DNA of 21,671 nt from an uncultured Bacteroidales bacterium (lineage in GTDB: Bacteria > Bacteroidota > Bacteroidia > Bacteroidales > Bacteroidaceae): assembly GCA_937916465.1 (NCBI GenBank), contig CALFTK010000032.1, forward strand, positions 1 to 21,671, written 5' to 3'. A model generated the notes under the pieces. That model saw nothing but the letters and a program-made list of their open reading frames with translations, ran no database searches and was not told where the DNA came from. Each line of letters opens with the position of its first letter. Positions within the stretch are counted from its first letter, which is position 1. The translations under genes were made by a program, and so were the position numbers. Positions 15,115 to 21,671 of this stretch are shown one piece after another.

Positions 15115-15860
15115 TACATACCCATTCCACCATCAACTTGCAGTACCTGACCTGTTATATATGAAGACTGATCTGAAACAAGGAAAAGAGCAGCCTTTGC
15201 AACCTCATCTACATCGCCACCGCGCTGCATAGGTATGCCTTTACACCACTCTGCCAGCATCTTTTCATCAAATTTGCCTGTCATCTCAGTCATAATAAAG
15301 CCGGGTGCCAAAACATTGGCTCTAATGCCGCGCGATGCCAACTCTTTGGCAATAGATTTGGTAAAGCCTACCAATCCGGCCTTTGATGCGGCATAATTCG
15401 CCTGTCCTGCATTACCATGAATACCAACAACCGATGATACAGATAGAATATTTCCACTACGCTGACGCATCATCAATGGCACGCAAGCGCGCACATAATT
15501 GAAAGCCGATTTCAAATTTGTATCTATAACATCATCCCACTGCTGTTCATTCATTCGCAGTAACAGACCATCTCTGGTTATACCGGCATTGTTTACCAAT
15601 ATATCTATTTTGCCAAACTCTTTTACTACCAACTCTACTACTTGATTTGCATTTTCAAAACTTGCTGCATCAGACTGAAAACCTTTGGCTTTAACTCCAA
15701 AATCTGCCAACTCCTGTTCTACTTGATTTGCACGTTCTACACTATTCACGTATGTAAATGCTATCTCCGCACCTTCGGCTGCAAAGCATTTAGCCATTGC
15801 ATAACCTATTCCTCTTGTTGCGCCTGTTATGAGAGCAACTTTTCCTACTAACTGTTTCAT
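15114..15860 (-). CDS. fabG: 3-oxoacyl-[acyl-carrier-protein] reductase
   Basis: A 248-residue classical short-chain dehydrogenase. TGATRGIG (12-19) binds NADP(H), NNAG (90-93) is present, and the catalytic tetrad is N115, S143, Y156 and K160 (YAASK 156-160). Length and the C-terminal GQVLQVDGGMGM fit FabG, which reduces 3-oxoacyl-ACP in each round of fatty acid elongation. It follows tetR by 10 nt and couples to the pseudouridine synthase gene by a TAATG overlap. No other fab gene is nearby, so a specialised SDR reductase cannot be excluded, but similarity is to the housekeeping form. Confidence 0.9.
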   Translation of the reverse strand: MKQLVGKVALITGATRGIGYAMAKCFAAEGAEIAFTYVNSVERANQVEQELADFGVKAKGFQSDAASFENANQVVELVVKEFGKIDILVNNAGITRDGLLLRMNEQQWDDVIDTNLKSAFNYVRACVPLMMRQRSGNILSVSSVVGIHGNAGQANYAASKAGLVGFTKSIAKELASRGIRANVLAPGFIMTEMTGKFDEKMLAEWCKGIPMQRGGDVDEVAKAALFLVSDQSSYITGQVLQVDGGMGM

Positions 15861-15870
15861 TATATGTTAT

Positions 15871-16464
15871 TTATATTCTATCTATACATCCTAAGATACC
15901 AAATACCATTCTTTGTGTATCCTGTTTTATCTCTTCTCTTGTATTACCTTTCCACAAACGTCCACTTATATATGGCACTTCAAAACCGCGCATACAGTAA
16001 TTTATAACATCTGCCGCACGCTTTACATTCGACACATGAAAAACCCCAATAGATTTACCTTCCATAATTACACTCTGCAGTATCACCTTCTCTTGTTCAT
16101 CAAAGTCCTTTCTAAAATGCTCCAAATACCAAATATTCCTAAAGAAAGATGATTTTAGCGTACCATTATTATCGACCACCTCTTTAAGTACTTTAAAATG
16201 GGCATATATCAATTCCATTATCTTTTGATGAACAGGCATATCAAGCGCAACGACCATTTCCAAACGCTCCACTACTCTGGACATTTCATTTGAAATTACA
16301 GCCCTATATACATCTATTTTGCTTTCATAATACGAATACAGAGTTCTACGGCACAAACCCGATTCAGCTGCAATATCACTCATTGTTGTATTATCAAACC
16401 CCTTTCTTATAAAAAGAAGTTTAGCTGCCTCTATTAGCTGTTTTTTGGTCTTTTCTTTCTTCAT
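15871..16464 (-). CDS. TetR/AcrR family transcriptional regulator
   Basis: A 197-residue repressor-type protein. The N-terminal helix-turn-helix domain (about 5-55) has the TetR signature TTMSDIAAESGL (26-37) followed by RRTLYSYYESK (39-49). The C-terminal ligand/dimer domain (60-197) is divergent as usual, so the inducer is unknown. It opens a cluster with fabG and the pseudouridine synthase. A perfect palindrome over its own -7 box (16490-16510) suggests autoregulation and hence control of fabG, possibly by an acyl compound; that last point is inference from context only. Confidence 0.88.
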   Translation of the reverse strand: MKKEKTKKQLIEAAKLLFIRKGFDNTTMSDIAAESGLCRRTLYSYYESKIDVYRAVISNEMSRVVERLEMVVALDMPVHQKIMELIYAHFKVLKEVVDNNGTLKSSFFRNIWYLEHFRKDFDEQEKVILQSVIMEGKSIGVFHVSNVKRAADVINYCMRGFEVPYISGRLWKGNTREEIKQDTQRMVFGILGCIDRI

Positions 16465-16466
16465 TA

Positions 16467-16487
16467 CAGAATTTCCGTCAGAATTTC
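16467..16487. repeat. Tandem CAGAATTTC repeat in the tetR leader
   Basis: CAGAATTTC occurs at 16467-16475 and again at 16479-16487, separated by CGT (12-bp period). It lies between the tetR -7 box and the tetR ATG, thus mostly in the 5' UTR. It could be an extra protein-binding site or chance. Confidence 0.4.
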
Positions 16488-16489
16488 TT

Positions 16490-16510
16490 CACAAAAGTAA
16501 CTATTTTGTG
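16490..16510 (-). promoter_or_regulatory. tetR promoter with overlapping palindromic operator
   Basis: On the minus strand TACTTTTG (16499-16492) matches TAnnTTTG 28 bp before the tetR ATG; no good -33 TTG is at 19-21 bp. Over it lies CACAAAA (16490-16496), 7 bp, TTTTGTG (16504-16510), a perfect inverted repeat of the size TetR dimers use. A repressor bound there would block its own promoter. Confidence 0.6.
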
Positions 16511-16538
16511 TATTAGAAAAGAATAAATCTGCAAAAAG

Positions 16539-16569
16539 TTGCAACATACATAAAAAGTACTTACCTTTG
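16539..16569 (+). promoter_or_regulatory. Promoter of the initiator tRNA gene
   Basis: TTG (16539-16541), 20 bp, TACCTTTG (16562-16569): a perfect Bacteroidota promoter ending 14 bp before the tRNA. Confidence 0.75.
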
Positions 16570-16583
16570 CACCATCAAAACAT

Positions 16584-16655
16584 CGCGGAGTGGAGCAGAG
16601 GTAGCTCGTTAGGCTCATAACCTAAAGGTCGGAGGTTCGAATCCTTCCTCCGCAA
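16584..16655 (+). tRNA. Initiator tRNA-fMet (CAT)
   Basis: All cloverleaf arms can be drawn over 72 nt: acceptor CGCGGAG/CTCCGCA, D stem GAGC/GCTC, anticodon stem TTAGG/CCTAA with loop CTCATAA (anticodon CAT), T stem GGAGG/CCTTC with loop TTCGAAT. The first acceptor pair is a C1-A72 mismatch and D-stem pair 11-24 is A-U, both hallmarks of the initiator. The anticodon stem has only two of the three usual G-C pairs at its base (A29-U41 replaces G-C). CCA is not encoded (AACTA follows). It is a single gene with its own promoter and terminator. Confidence 0.95.
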
Positions 16656-16660
16656 CTAAA

Positions 16661-16698
16661 AAGAAATGCAGGACTTTTCAGCCCTGCATTTCTTTTTT
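16661..16698. terminator. Strong bidirectional terminator after tRNA-fMet
   Basis: AAGAAATGCAGG (16661-16672) and CCTGCATTTCTT (16683-16694) form a 12-bp perfect stem with a 10-nt loop. T6 (16693-16698) follows on the plus strand, serving the tRNA; on the minus strand a T5 run follows too, so it can also end the membrane-protein transcript whose stop is at 16700. Confidence 0.85.
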
Positions 16699-16699
16699 A

Positions 16700-16885
16700 T
16701 TATTTTCTGCTTACCACAAACTTTGAGAAGTAATAAACTACCATTCCTAAAATGGGAAGAACCCAGATAACTATCCCCCAAAGGAGTTTCTTCATATTAT
16801 CTAAATCCTTTCTATACATTATAACATCAAATAATGTTAGAATATTTGCAATAACTACCAATATAGGAATCAACGCATCAAACAT
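16700..16885 (-). CDS. Small PLDc_N-type membrane protein
   Basis: This 61-residue protein has two hydrophobic helices (about 5-23 and 34-54) joined by a short charged loop MYRKDLDNMKK, and a basic tail. The pattern LWGIVIWVLPILGMVVYYF is that of the PLD-nuclease N-terminal domain (PLDc_N), which also exists as stand-alone two-helix proteins of unknown role; there is no nuclease HKD motif here. It follows the 736-residue EF-hand-like membrane protein by 13 nt on the same strand, so the two are probably co-transcribed, and it ends at the bidirectional terminator. Confidence 0.75.
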   Translation of the reverse strand: MFDALIPILVVIANILTLFDVIMYRKDLDNMKKLLWGIVIWVLPILGMVVYYFSKFVVSRK

Positions 16886-16898
16886 AATTCTTATCTGC

Positions 16899-19109
16899 TT
16901 ATTCAGTTATGGTAATATTCTCTTCTACCTGTTCTACAACTTCTATCGGAGCCTCCTCTTTATTCTTATTCCATTCCAAACCTATGCAAGCAAGTTTGTT
17001 ATTAAAGAAAAGAATTGCAAAAACAGCAACAAGAGCAATAAAGATTGTAATGGTCCACTTTTTCCAAGCAGCCATCTCTTTATCGGCAAATGGATCTGAC
17101 TTAATATTCATGGCAGGAATCTTTGCAAGTTTTGTCAATGTTGCACCAAACTTAACATTAACCTTAACCTTAGCATTCATAGCCCAACCATTAGCATTAA
17201 GAAGTGGAGACAAATCACGCTTGCGCAACTTCATTTTTGCCATCAACATAGAAGGTCCTGATATAATAAGCATTATCACCAATATTACCACAAGAACCTG
17301 CCAAACTGAAAGATCGATAAACTTGTCGAATATTGATGCCAAAGCTGTTCCCAAAGCGCCAACAGCCATACCTATTGCAGCAAAGATACCTGCAAATTTT
17401 GCTATATCAAATGGTGGTTTAACCTCTGCTGGAGCTGTTCCCGCAGCTGCAGTTGCCGGAGCTGCTGAAATTTTGGTTGTTGCATCTTTCATTATCTTGG
17501 CATCTTTTTCGGCTGCAAACTTATTGATTGTATTCTCTACTGCCTCTGCCATCTTTCTATATGGCGAGAAGAACGCCTGTCTAATGCTAATTGGGTTATC
17601 TACAATCTTCACAACTGTAGCATCCCAATCTTTTCCGTCTCTATCGTAAAAGATTGCATTTTTACCAACACGCAAATCGTTTATATCGCCATCAGTAATT
17701 ATTGCAGCAATAGTCATCTTGGCAGCACTGTGCTTAGCCACACAGTCACAATACAAAATATACATTCCGCTCAATCCTGACGATGCTGCCGATTTTGCCA
17801 TATCAGGCACTTTAACACATAGTTCACAGCAACGCTGATCTATAAACAGATTACCTGCCAGGAATAGCGCCTTTGACTTAGGTTTATAGAATTCACTGAA
17901 TGTAACAAAGTTGCATAGCAAGGAATAGTAATCTCTATATAGGTGCAATAACTTATCTACTGCATCAATTGAATTTGCTTCACCCTCCAATGCTTTATCT
18001 TCGGCAACAACAGCGAGCAAAGCCTCTTTCTTGTTACTATCTAACAACTCGGCAACTCTGTCATAGCCTAACTTTTCAACTATATCGCCAGCTTTTGATG
18101 ATTTCCAAGCAGTATATGCAGCAAACTTTGAAAGAATAGAATTCCATTCAGTCTCTGTAATAAATTGGGCATTTGGATAATCTACATCTAAAACAAGAGC
18201 TTTCAAATTTGCCATGGCAGACTGCCAAGCCGGATTCAATCCTTCACTTACTGGAAGTTCTCCTGCAGCTGTAACACGTGCCAATGGATATAGTGCTATC
18301 TCATCATTGCATAGGGACAAATCCTTATCACTAATAGCAGCTATTCTATCAGCTGTTGCATCAAGTTTTGCAGTAGTTTCAGAATTGAATGCTGCCAGTT
18401 TACATCTCATAAAGTAATCGGCAATCTTCTCCTTTACGGCTAAACAAGCCTGCAAAGCAGCTTCAGTATTATCACCATACGGAAATTCTGCTTCACCTGC
18501 AGCATCCTTCCATGCTTTATACTGTTCCAATGCAGCATAGAATTGTTCCAATTGGTCAGCGGTAATACCATTATCACCACTTCTATCCATAGTACCACCT
18601 GTTGCCGATATACAATCTGCAATAACTGCCTTCAACTCAGCATCATCAGTAGAGAAGTCTGTTATCACTCCGTCACCATTGAACTGTGTCTTTGAAAAAA
18701 TTGCAATACTATCAGCTGTATCGTTTATAGAGATACTATCTTTCTCTAATCCAAGATTCTTTAAAATCTGGATTGCAGATGCTTTCAGTTGTTTTCCTTC
18801 TACATCATCTTCATTGAATGCAGACAACGGTATAAAATCGTCCTGTTTCAGCAACAAATCAGGATCATTAATGATTTTTGTCAGCCATTTTGCTGCTGCT
18901 ACCATTTCATTAACATGAATCCTTCCATCCGCGTTGGTATCAAGTATTGACAAAGTTTTCTTGTCCAATACAACACCATCCACAGGACAACTCAATACAG
19001 TCCATAATTTCTGGTCTAATTCGTCCAAATGAGCTATTGCCTGACCATTATCAATGCAAACTCTGGTTACGCCACCTATTGTGGTAAAATTCCATTTATA
19101 CTTATCCAT
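16899..19109 (-). CDS. Large membrane protein of unknown function with EF-hand-like loops
   Basis: I do not know the function of this 736-residue protein. It has no signal peptide. Residues 57-68 form a canonical EF-hand loop, DTNADGRIHVNE, with ligands D57, N59, D61 and E68; weaker loops follow near FNGDGVITD (143-151) and DRSGDNGITADQ (175-186, Gln in place of the final Glu). Residues 190-540 are helical and soluble-looking, with the distinctive stretch NAIFYDRDGKDWDATVVKI (484-502), DNPISIRQAF (504-513), and a Cys-rich part (RCCELC 426-431, CDC 454-456). An Ala/Pro-rich linker (548-563) leads to three membrane segments, about 570-594, 602-625 and 685-704, then an acidic tail. The large domain would be cytoplasmic if the N-terminus stays inside. 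I recall similar hypothetical proteins in other Bacteroidota. A -7 box lies at 19141-19148; the PLDc_N gene follows. Confidence 0.8.
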   Translation of the reverse strand: MDKYKWNFTTIGGVTRVCIDNGQAIAHLDELDQKLWTVLSCPVDGVVLDKKTLSILDTNADGRIHVNEMVAAAKWLTKIINDPDLLLKQDDFIPLSAFNEDDVEGKQLKASAIQILKNLGLEKDSISINDTADSIAIFSKTQFNGDGVITDFSTDDAELKAVIADCISATGGTMDRSGDNGITADQLEQFYAALEQYKAWKDAAGEAEFPYGDNTEAALQACLAVKEKIADYFMRCKLAAFNSETTAKLDATADRIAAISDKDLSLCNDEIALYPLARVTAAGELPVSEGLNPAWQSAMANLKALVLDVDYPNAQFITETEWNSILSKFAAYTAWKSSKAGDIVEKLGYDRVAELLDSNKKEALLAVVAEDKALEGEANSIDAVDKLLHLYRDYYSLLCNFVTFSEFYKPKSKALFLAGNLFIDQRCCELCVKVPDMAKSAASSGLSGMYILYCDCVAKHSAAKMTIAAIITDGDINDLRVGKNAIFYDRDGKDWDATVVKIVDNPISIRQAFFSPYRKMAEAVENTINKFAAEKDAKIMKDATTKISAAPATAAAGTAPAEVKPPFDIAKFAGIFAAIGMAVGALGTALASIFDKFIDLSVWQVLVVILVIMLIISGPSMLMAKMKLRKRDLSPLLNANGWAMNAKVKVNVKFGATLTKLAKIPAMNIKSDPFADKEMAAWKKWTITIFIALVAVFAILFFNNKLACIGLEWNKNKEEAPIEVVEQVEENITITE

Positions 19110-19140
19110 ATATATTTATAAGATTATTCGTTTTGAATTG

Positions 19141-19148
19141 CAAACTTA
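19141..19148 (-). promoter_or_regulatory. Candidate -7 box for the EF-hand-like membrane protein gene
   Basis: TAAGTTTG on the minus strand is a perfect TAnnTTTG match, 31 bp before the ATG at 19109. No TTG lies 19-21 bp upstream, so the -33 element is weak. Confidence 0.4.
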
Positions 19149-19186
19149 CATAAAGAAAATGACTTATATATCTTTTTGCAGAATTT

Positions 19187-19211
19187 TAATAAAAAACTGT
19201 TAAGTAGTTTT
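19187..19211 (-). terminator. Weak terminator after the radical SAM gene
   Basis: On the minus strand AAAACT (19211-19206), a 7-nt loop, AGTTTT (19198-19193) and further T residues (to TTATT) start right after the stop codon (19213-19215). The stem has 6 bp, mostly A-T, so strength is doubtful. Confidence 0.35.
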
Positions 19212-19212
19212 A

Positions 19213-20115
19213 TTACAAAAGTTCATTTACCATTACTGAAAACTGCTGTGGTTTAATTCCCCACGACGGCGCAAGTAATAGCCCGGGAGGTGTTTCTGAA
19301 ACAAATCTGTCAAGAGCAATATCTTTGCGCAGCAGACGAATAAAATCTGCTACCAGTTCTGCATATTCCGTAGGAGTAAATAGATGAGCTACATCTTTAT
19401 TCTCTTGGTACATCTTTGCCAATGGAGTATTCTTTATTATTTGCAACTGGTGCAGTTTTAGAGTAGATATTGGTAATTCTGATATACGGGTTGCATGATT
19501 TAACATCATATCTCTGCTTTCACCCGGTAGTCCTAAAATTAGATGTGCGCCTACTGACACACCTATATTATATAAGGTATTGATAGCTGAAACTGCACAT
19601 TCATAAGTATGTCCTCTATTTATATACCGAAGTGTGGTATCAGAAGTAGATTCAACCCCAATTTCTACTAACAAATAGGGATGTTTTGTCTGTGTCCTGT
19701 TGCCAAACCGTTCTGCAAAATATTCAATCAATGAGTCTGACAGACAATCCGGTCTGGTAGCTATTACAAGTCCTACTACGTTAGGAAATGAGAGAGCCTC
19801 TTCATATAACTCAATCAATGTTTCCGAATCACCATATGTATTACTATAAGACTGGAAATAAGGCAGATAGCCAAATGAAGTACCTTTCTTACTAAAAAAG
19901 GAGACTCCTTTCTCTAATTGTTTAGTTATACTCTCTTTTGACAAATTTGCATAAGCGGGATTAAATGAAGCATTATTGCAGTATATACACCCACCCGTAC
20001 CTATCGTACCATCTCTATTTGGGCAACCAAGCGAAGCATTTACCGCAATTTTCTGCACCCTACCGGGAAAAATTTCGGCCATATACTCTGCCATTGTGCG
20101 ATAATGCAGCTGCAT
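19213..20115 (-). CDS. TIGR01212-family (YhcC-like) radical SAM protein
   Basis: A 300-residue radical SAM protein. The cluster motif is C31-x11-C43-x2-C46 in CPNRDGTIGTGGCIYCNN (31-48), the long-spaced form typical of TIGR01212/YhcC, preceded by GRVQKIAVNASLG. Further family marks are EIGVESTSD, INRGHT and HLILGLPGE in the barrel, and the HQLQIIKNTPLAKMY segment after it. The reaction is not established for this family; a role in RNA or tRNA modification has been suggested because of its likeness to Elp3-type enzymes. It follows the hydrolase gene by 9 nt on the same strand. Confidence 0.9.
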   Translation of the reverse strand: MQLHYRTMAEYMAEIFPGRVQKIAVNASLGCPNRDGTIGTGGCIYCNNASFNPAYANLSKESITKQLEKGVSFFSKKGTSFGYLPYFQSYSNTYGDSETLIELYEEALSFPNVVGLVIATRPDCLSDSLIEYFAERFGNRTQTKHPYLLVEIGVESTSDTTLRYINRGHTYECAVSAINTLYNIGVSVGAHLILGLPGESRDMMLNHATRISELPISTLKLHQLQIIKNTPLAKMYQENKDVAHLFTPTEYAELVADFIRLLRKDIALDRFVSETPPGLLLAPSWGIKPQQFSVMVNELL

Positions 20116-20124
20116 ATAGATTTA

Positions 20125-20997
20125 TCAATTGTCAAGTGATTTAACAATTTGACCGAGCCACTGTTTCAAATCACTTTTCCACTGTTCCGCATATACAAAA
20201 TTACTATTTGCAAACCATCCATGACCGCCTACCGGATAAACATGCAATGTTGCCGACACCCTATTTGCTTGTAACGCATTGTAATATTCAATACTATTCT
20301 TTACTGGTACTAAACCATCATCAGAATTAGCCATAATAAATGCCGGTGGAGTATCTTTTGTAACCTGTTTTTCATTACTATATAATTCTATCATTTCAGG
20401 AGTAGGTGTTCTGCCTAATAAACCATATACAGATCCTCTGTGTGAAAAAGACAAATCGGCAGTAATAACCGGATAAAACAAAATTTGAAAATCAGGACGA
20501 TGCTCCGGAGTATCAAAATGTGTAGCTGCAGTAGCAGCCAAATGACCACCGGCTGAACAACCCTGAATACCTAATTTTTTAAAACCATATTCAGCCTGTT
20601 TCTCCTTCAAAATATCCATTGCTCTATGCACATCATCCAAAGGTACCTCAGTATGCCCATTTGGTAAACGATACTTTAGGACAGCATAGACAATACCTTG
20701 TTCTGTGTACCAGTCAGCCAATGAATAACCTTCACCTCTGTCCCATACATCAACATATCCTCCACCGGGACAAACTAATATAGCCAATCCATTACATTTT
20801 TCCGGTAAAAAAACAGACAATGTTGGTTCAGTTACATTCGAAACATGATCTCCATAATCAATCTCATCACCTGTCAAACCATTTTCTGTTGGGGCACCAT
20901 TAGGCCACAAACCAAACACTACATCAGGCGACGGAAATTGAGCATATAGTGAAACACCTATAGCTAAACAAACAATAAAAACTAGACACTTTTTCAT
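20125..20997 (-). CDS. Secreted alpha/beta hydrolase, acetyl-esterase-like
   Basis: This 290-residue hydrolase starts with a signal peptide (MKKCLVFIVCLAIGVSLYA, cleavage before Q20) and should act in the periplasm. VCPGGGYVDVWDRGEG (75-90) is the oxyanion-hole region seen in Bacteroidales acetylxylan-esterase-like proteins. The nucleophile is S148 in GCSAGG (146-151), the acid D226 or D227 in NSDDGLVP, and the base H259 in GGHGWF. It is of the BD-FAE/alpha-beta hydrolase 3 type, probably removing acyl groups from glycans; substrate unknown. An in-frame ATG 27 nt upstream (21024) exists, but the promoter -7 box (21020-21013) lies inside that extension, so the start at 20997, which also gives a clean signal peptide, is preferred. 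Confidence 0.85.
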   Translation of the reverse strand: MKKCLVFIVCLAIGVSLYAQFPSPDVVFGLWPNGAPTENGLTGDEIDYGDHVSNVTEPTLSVFLPEKCNGLAILVCPGGGYVDVWDRGEGYSLADWYTEQGIVYAVLKYRLPNGHTEVPLDDVHRAMDILKEKQAEYGFKKLGIQGCSAGGHLAATAATHFDTPEHRPDFQILFYPVITADLSFSHRGSVYGLLGRTPTPEMIELYSNEKQVTKDTPPAFIMANSDDGLVPVKNSIEYYNALQANRVSATLHVYPVGGHGWFANSNFVYAEQWKSDLKQWLGQIVKSLDN

Positions 20998-21012
20998 ATT
21001 AGTTATTTTTTC

Positions 21013-21043
21013 CAAAGGTAACAATCATACAATAATTATACAA
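21013..21043 (-). promoter_or_regulatory. Promoter of the hydrolase - radical SAM pair
   Basis: On the minus strand TTG (21043-21041), 20 bp, TACCTTTG (21020-21013) form a perfect Bacteroidota promoter. Transcription about 7 bp downstream would start near 21006, leaving only about 8-10 nt before the ATG at 20997. Confidence 0.7.
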
Positions 21044-21378
21044 TATTTTTATGCGTATAAAAACCGAATAAATATATAATTCAACAGCATTATTTTGCAA
21101 AAAAAGTAAAAAGGAACAAATATTAATCATTTTGAACCTTTTCTTAATCTATTTCTACACTATTTGCAACACTGGAATTTGTAGCAAAATTAAGAAATGG
21201 GTAAATTTGTAGTAGATAAGATGAGAGAATAAATTATAAAACTAAAACAAAAAAAAGCAATAAAACTAAAAGGACAAGGAATAGAAAATGATAAATAAAC
21301 AAGAGAAAAAATAAGCATACAATATAGGCTAAAAACATTCCATAAACAACTCTATTATTATCGTTCTACATTTTGGAA

Positions 21379-21455
21379 TAGTTTTGTAAAATACCTTGAT
21401 TACACACACCGCAGGCAGAAATTTTACTCTCCAAAAATTTCTGTCTGCACTTTTT
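21379..21455 (+). ncRNA. Candidate small RNA (promoter box plus terminator)
   Basis: TAGTTTTG (21379-21386) fits the -7 consensus TAnnTTTG, though no TTG is found 19-21 bp upstream. About 65 nt later a strong terminator ends. A transcript from about 21393 to 21455 would contain little but a short single-stranded head and the terminator hairpin. The terminator is firm; the RNA is a guess. Confidence 0.25.
21411..21455 (+). terminator. Strong plus-strand terminator in the right intergenic region
   Basis: GCAGGCAGAAATTT (21411-21424) pairs with AAATTTCTGTCTGC (21435-21448) over 14 bp with one G-U, loop of 10 nt, followed by T5 (21451-21455). There is no plus-strand gene in front of it. Confidence 0.75.
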
Positions 21456-21671
21456 CTTTACATTCTCAATCACTTCCCTAAAACAATACCAACCCAATGC
21501 CACTACCCAACGTCTTTATAAAGAGTTTACGCTATAAGTTTAGTAATAGTAAGCATTTTATTTAATAACGATGATTTTGAAAACCTAAAGTAACAACAAT
21601 AGACTTTTGGATTTAAGACAGAAGACACAAGGCGGCATTGGCTCCCGAAAAGGGAGGGGACCCACGAAGGT

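Larger units (their letters stand above)
21044..21671. other. Intergenic region without a recognisable gene
   Basis: About 630 very AT-rich bases with no convincing reading frame on either strand. It holds a strong plus-strand terminator with a possible small transcript (21379-21455) and, at the edge, a short GC-rich stretch with a CTCCC-gaaaa-GGGAG hairpin (21642-21656). No tRNA, CRISPR or insertion sequence end is seen. Confidence 0.5.

Noticed and set aside
14629..15150. 173-codon plus-strand frame opposite the pseudouridine synthase
   Set aside because: Antisense to a well conserved gene with intact catalytic motif; composition unlike the coding genes here.
16909..17649. Open frame of 246 codons on the plus strand opposite the EF-hand-like membrane protein
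   Set aside because: Its length comes from the Ala-rich, low-stop composition of the real gene on the other strand; no promoter or homology seen.
21199..21234. 11-codon frame beginning ATGGGTAAATTTGTA in the right intergenic region
   Set aside because: Very short, no promoter or ribosome-binding signal, and expected by chance in such AT-rich DNA.
1..21671. Defence island, prophage, insertion sequence or CRISPR array
   Set aside because: No transposase, integrase, repeat-spacer array or defence-type gene is present on either strand; the genes are core metabolism, translation and envelope functions.

Overview
The window looks like a chromosomal segment of a Bacteroidales bacterium (phylum Bacteroidota). 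The evidence is AT-rich intergenic DNA, promoters of the TAnnTTTG / TTG type with 19-21 bp spacers, few Shine-Dalgarno sequences, Bacteroides-like protein sequences (LeuA, LeuC, M13 lipoprotein peptidase, TIGR01212 radical SAM protein), and the first codons of a minus-strand surface or secreted protein at the left edge. I see no mobile element, CRISPR array or phage gene; the layout is ordinary core chromosome with some unusual regulatory and domain features.

Left part (476-6876, plus strand): a branched-chain amino acid operon leuA - leuC - leuD/cimA fusion - leuB. It is preceded by a previously unlabelled 27-codon leader peptide packed with Ile and Leu codons, a perfect 10-bp antiterminator pairing and a Rho-independent terminator 13 nt before leuA: a ribosome-mediated transcription attenuator. 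The third gene joins the isopropylmalate isomerase small subunit (LeuD) to a synthase that resembles Leptospira-type citramalate synthase (CimA), not isopropylmalate synthase. The operon therefore appears to feed both leucine (via LeuA) and isoleucine (via CimA) through shared LeuC/LeuD/LeuB steps, matching the mixed Ile/Leu leader.

Middle part, minus strand (13490 down to 6772): a tight four-gene cluster of a sugar-type nucleotidyltransferase, an ABC-F ATPase with C-terminal coiled coil, an M13 metallopeptidase lipoprotein and a U32 (RlhA/TrhP-like) protein, with gaps of 10, 16 and 3 nt. It converges on leuB with a 58-nt overlap, and the leu operon terminator lies inside the U32 coding region. 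A divergent promoter pair (13512-13549) drives this cluster and, on the plus strand, a cyclophilin-like lipoprotein whose catalytic Arg has been lost.

Next, on the minus strand, a tetR-fabG-rluA-type cluster (16464-14413) follows; tetR has a perfect 7+7 palindrome over its own -7 box. An initiator tRNA-fMet with its own promoter and a strong terminator sits at 16562-16698 on the plus strand.

Right part, minus strand: a small two-helix PLDc_N-type membrane protein and a 736-residue membrane protein of unknown function with EF-hand-like loops, then a signal-peptide alpha/beta hydrolase followed by a TIGR01212 (YhcC-like) radical SAM protein. The last 650 bases have no gene but hold a strong plus-strand terminator, a possible small RNA and a GC-rich hairpin at the edge.
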